From contig CAKSKO010000102.1 of NCBI GenBank assembly GCA_934465125.1, positions 1 through 5,235 on the forward strand: a DNA stretch of 5,235 nucleotides, read 5' to 3'. This document shows, one piece after another, positions 5,158-5,235 of this stretch. Within the stretch, counting starts at the first letter, position 1. Every line of letters begins with the position of its first letter. The DNA is from an uncultured Eubacteriales bacterium (GTDB taxonomy: Bacteria; Bacillota; Clostridia; Oscillospirales; Acutalibacteraceae). The position numbers were made by a program, and so were the translations under genes. The notes beneath the pieces are model-generated. The model was not told the DNA's origin, searched no databases, and saw nothing but the letters and a program-made list of their open reading frames with translations.

Positions 5158-5235
5158 CTATACCGTTGGAATACTATTAACCCATACCTTTAACTGTTCA
5201 ATCCAATAGCTTAGATCTATAGGATATCCCATAAC
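5158..5235 (-). CDS. C-terminal end of an unidentified minus-strand gene (partial)
   Basis: Reading leftwards from the window edge, only one minus-strand frame is open to the border. It encodes 25 residues (ending SYWIEQLKVWVNSIPTV) and a TAG stop at 5158-5160. The other two frames close within a dozen codons. The amphipathic, Trp-containing tail looks protein-like, and the bidirectional terminator about 80 bp downstream fits a convergent gene. Twenty-five open codons alone are weak evidence, and I do not recognise the family. Confidence 0.35.
   Translation of the reverse strand, partial: VMGYPIDLSYWIEQLKVWVNSIPTV

Noticed and set aside
5128..5196. Short plus-strand frame starting at the ATG near 5128
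   Set aside because: Only 22 codons, no ribosome binding site, and it lies partly opposite the likely end of a minus-strand gene.

Overview
The window is AT-rich DNA from a low-GC Gram-positive bacterium, most likely a member of the Clostridia. The best taxonomic clue is the 3' part of an RNase P RNA at the left edge. It has a P18-like hairpin with a GNRA loop and is of the A type, which is usual in Clostridia, whereas Bacillales and Lactobacillales normally carry type B. The XRE-type regulator, the YtvI-like membrane protein, a TTG start and strong Shine-Dalgarno sites all fit. No mobile element, CRISPR array or tRNA was seen, and the content is mostly chromosomal housekeeping.

Layout. (1) 1-164, plus strand: rnpB, truncated at its 5' end. 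(2) 177-213: a near-perfect hairpin with T-tracts on both strands, which can terminate both rnpB and the convergent operon. (3) 232-3252, minus strand: a three-gene operon read right to left. It encodes a nicotinamidase-like cysteine hydrolase, nicotinate phosphoribosyltransferase (pncB, overlapping the first gene by 50 bp) and a DegV-family fatty-acid-binding protein (23 bp after pncB). A clear promoter (TTGTTA, 17 bp, extended -10 TGTTATAAT) lies at 3292-3320 and places the transcript start downstream of the first in-frame ATG. The first gene therefore most likely starts at a GTG at 3252. (4) 3321-3528: a divergent intergenic region with AT-rich dyads and a weak plus-strand promoter. (5) 3529-3774, plus strand: an 81-residue XRE helix-turn-helix protein followed by a strong terminator. 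(6) 3932-5056, plus strand: an AI-2E/PF01594-family membrane protein resembling sporulation protein YtvI. Its start is probably a TTG, and its terminator is built partly from its own last codons. (7) 5158-5235, minus strand: probably the last 25 codons of a gene entering from the right, convergent on the same terminator.

How they work together. The first two operon genes make a complete salvage route from nicotinamide to nicotinate to nicotinate mononucleotide, feeding NAD synthesis by the Preiss-Handler pathway. The DegV protein is co-transcribed, but its link to NAD is not obvious. The divergently encoded XRE protein is a candidate local regulator, though nothing in the sequence proves it. 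I did not find a clearly new biological system. The points most worth checking are the operator-like dyad on the NAD-salvage promoter, the corrected start codons, and the salvage-DegV pairing.
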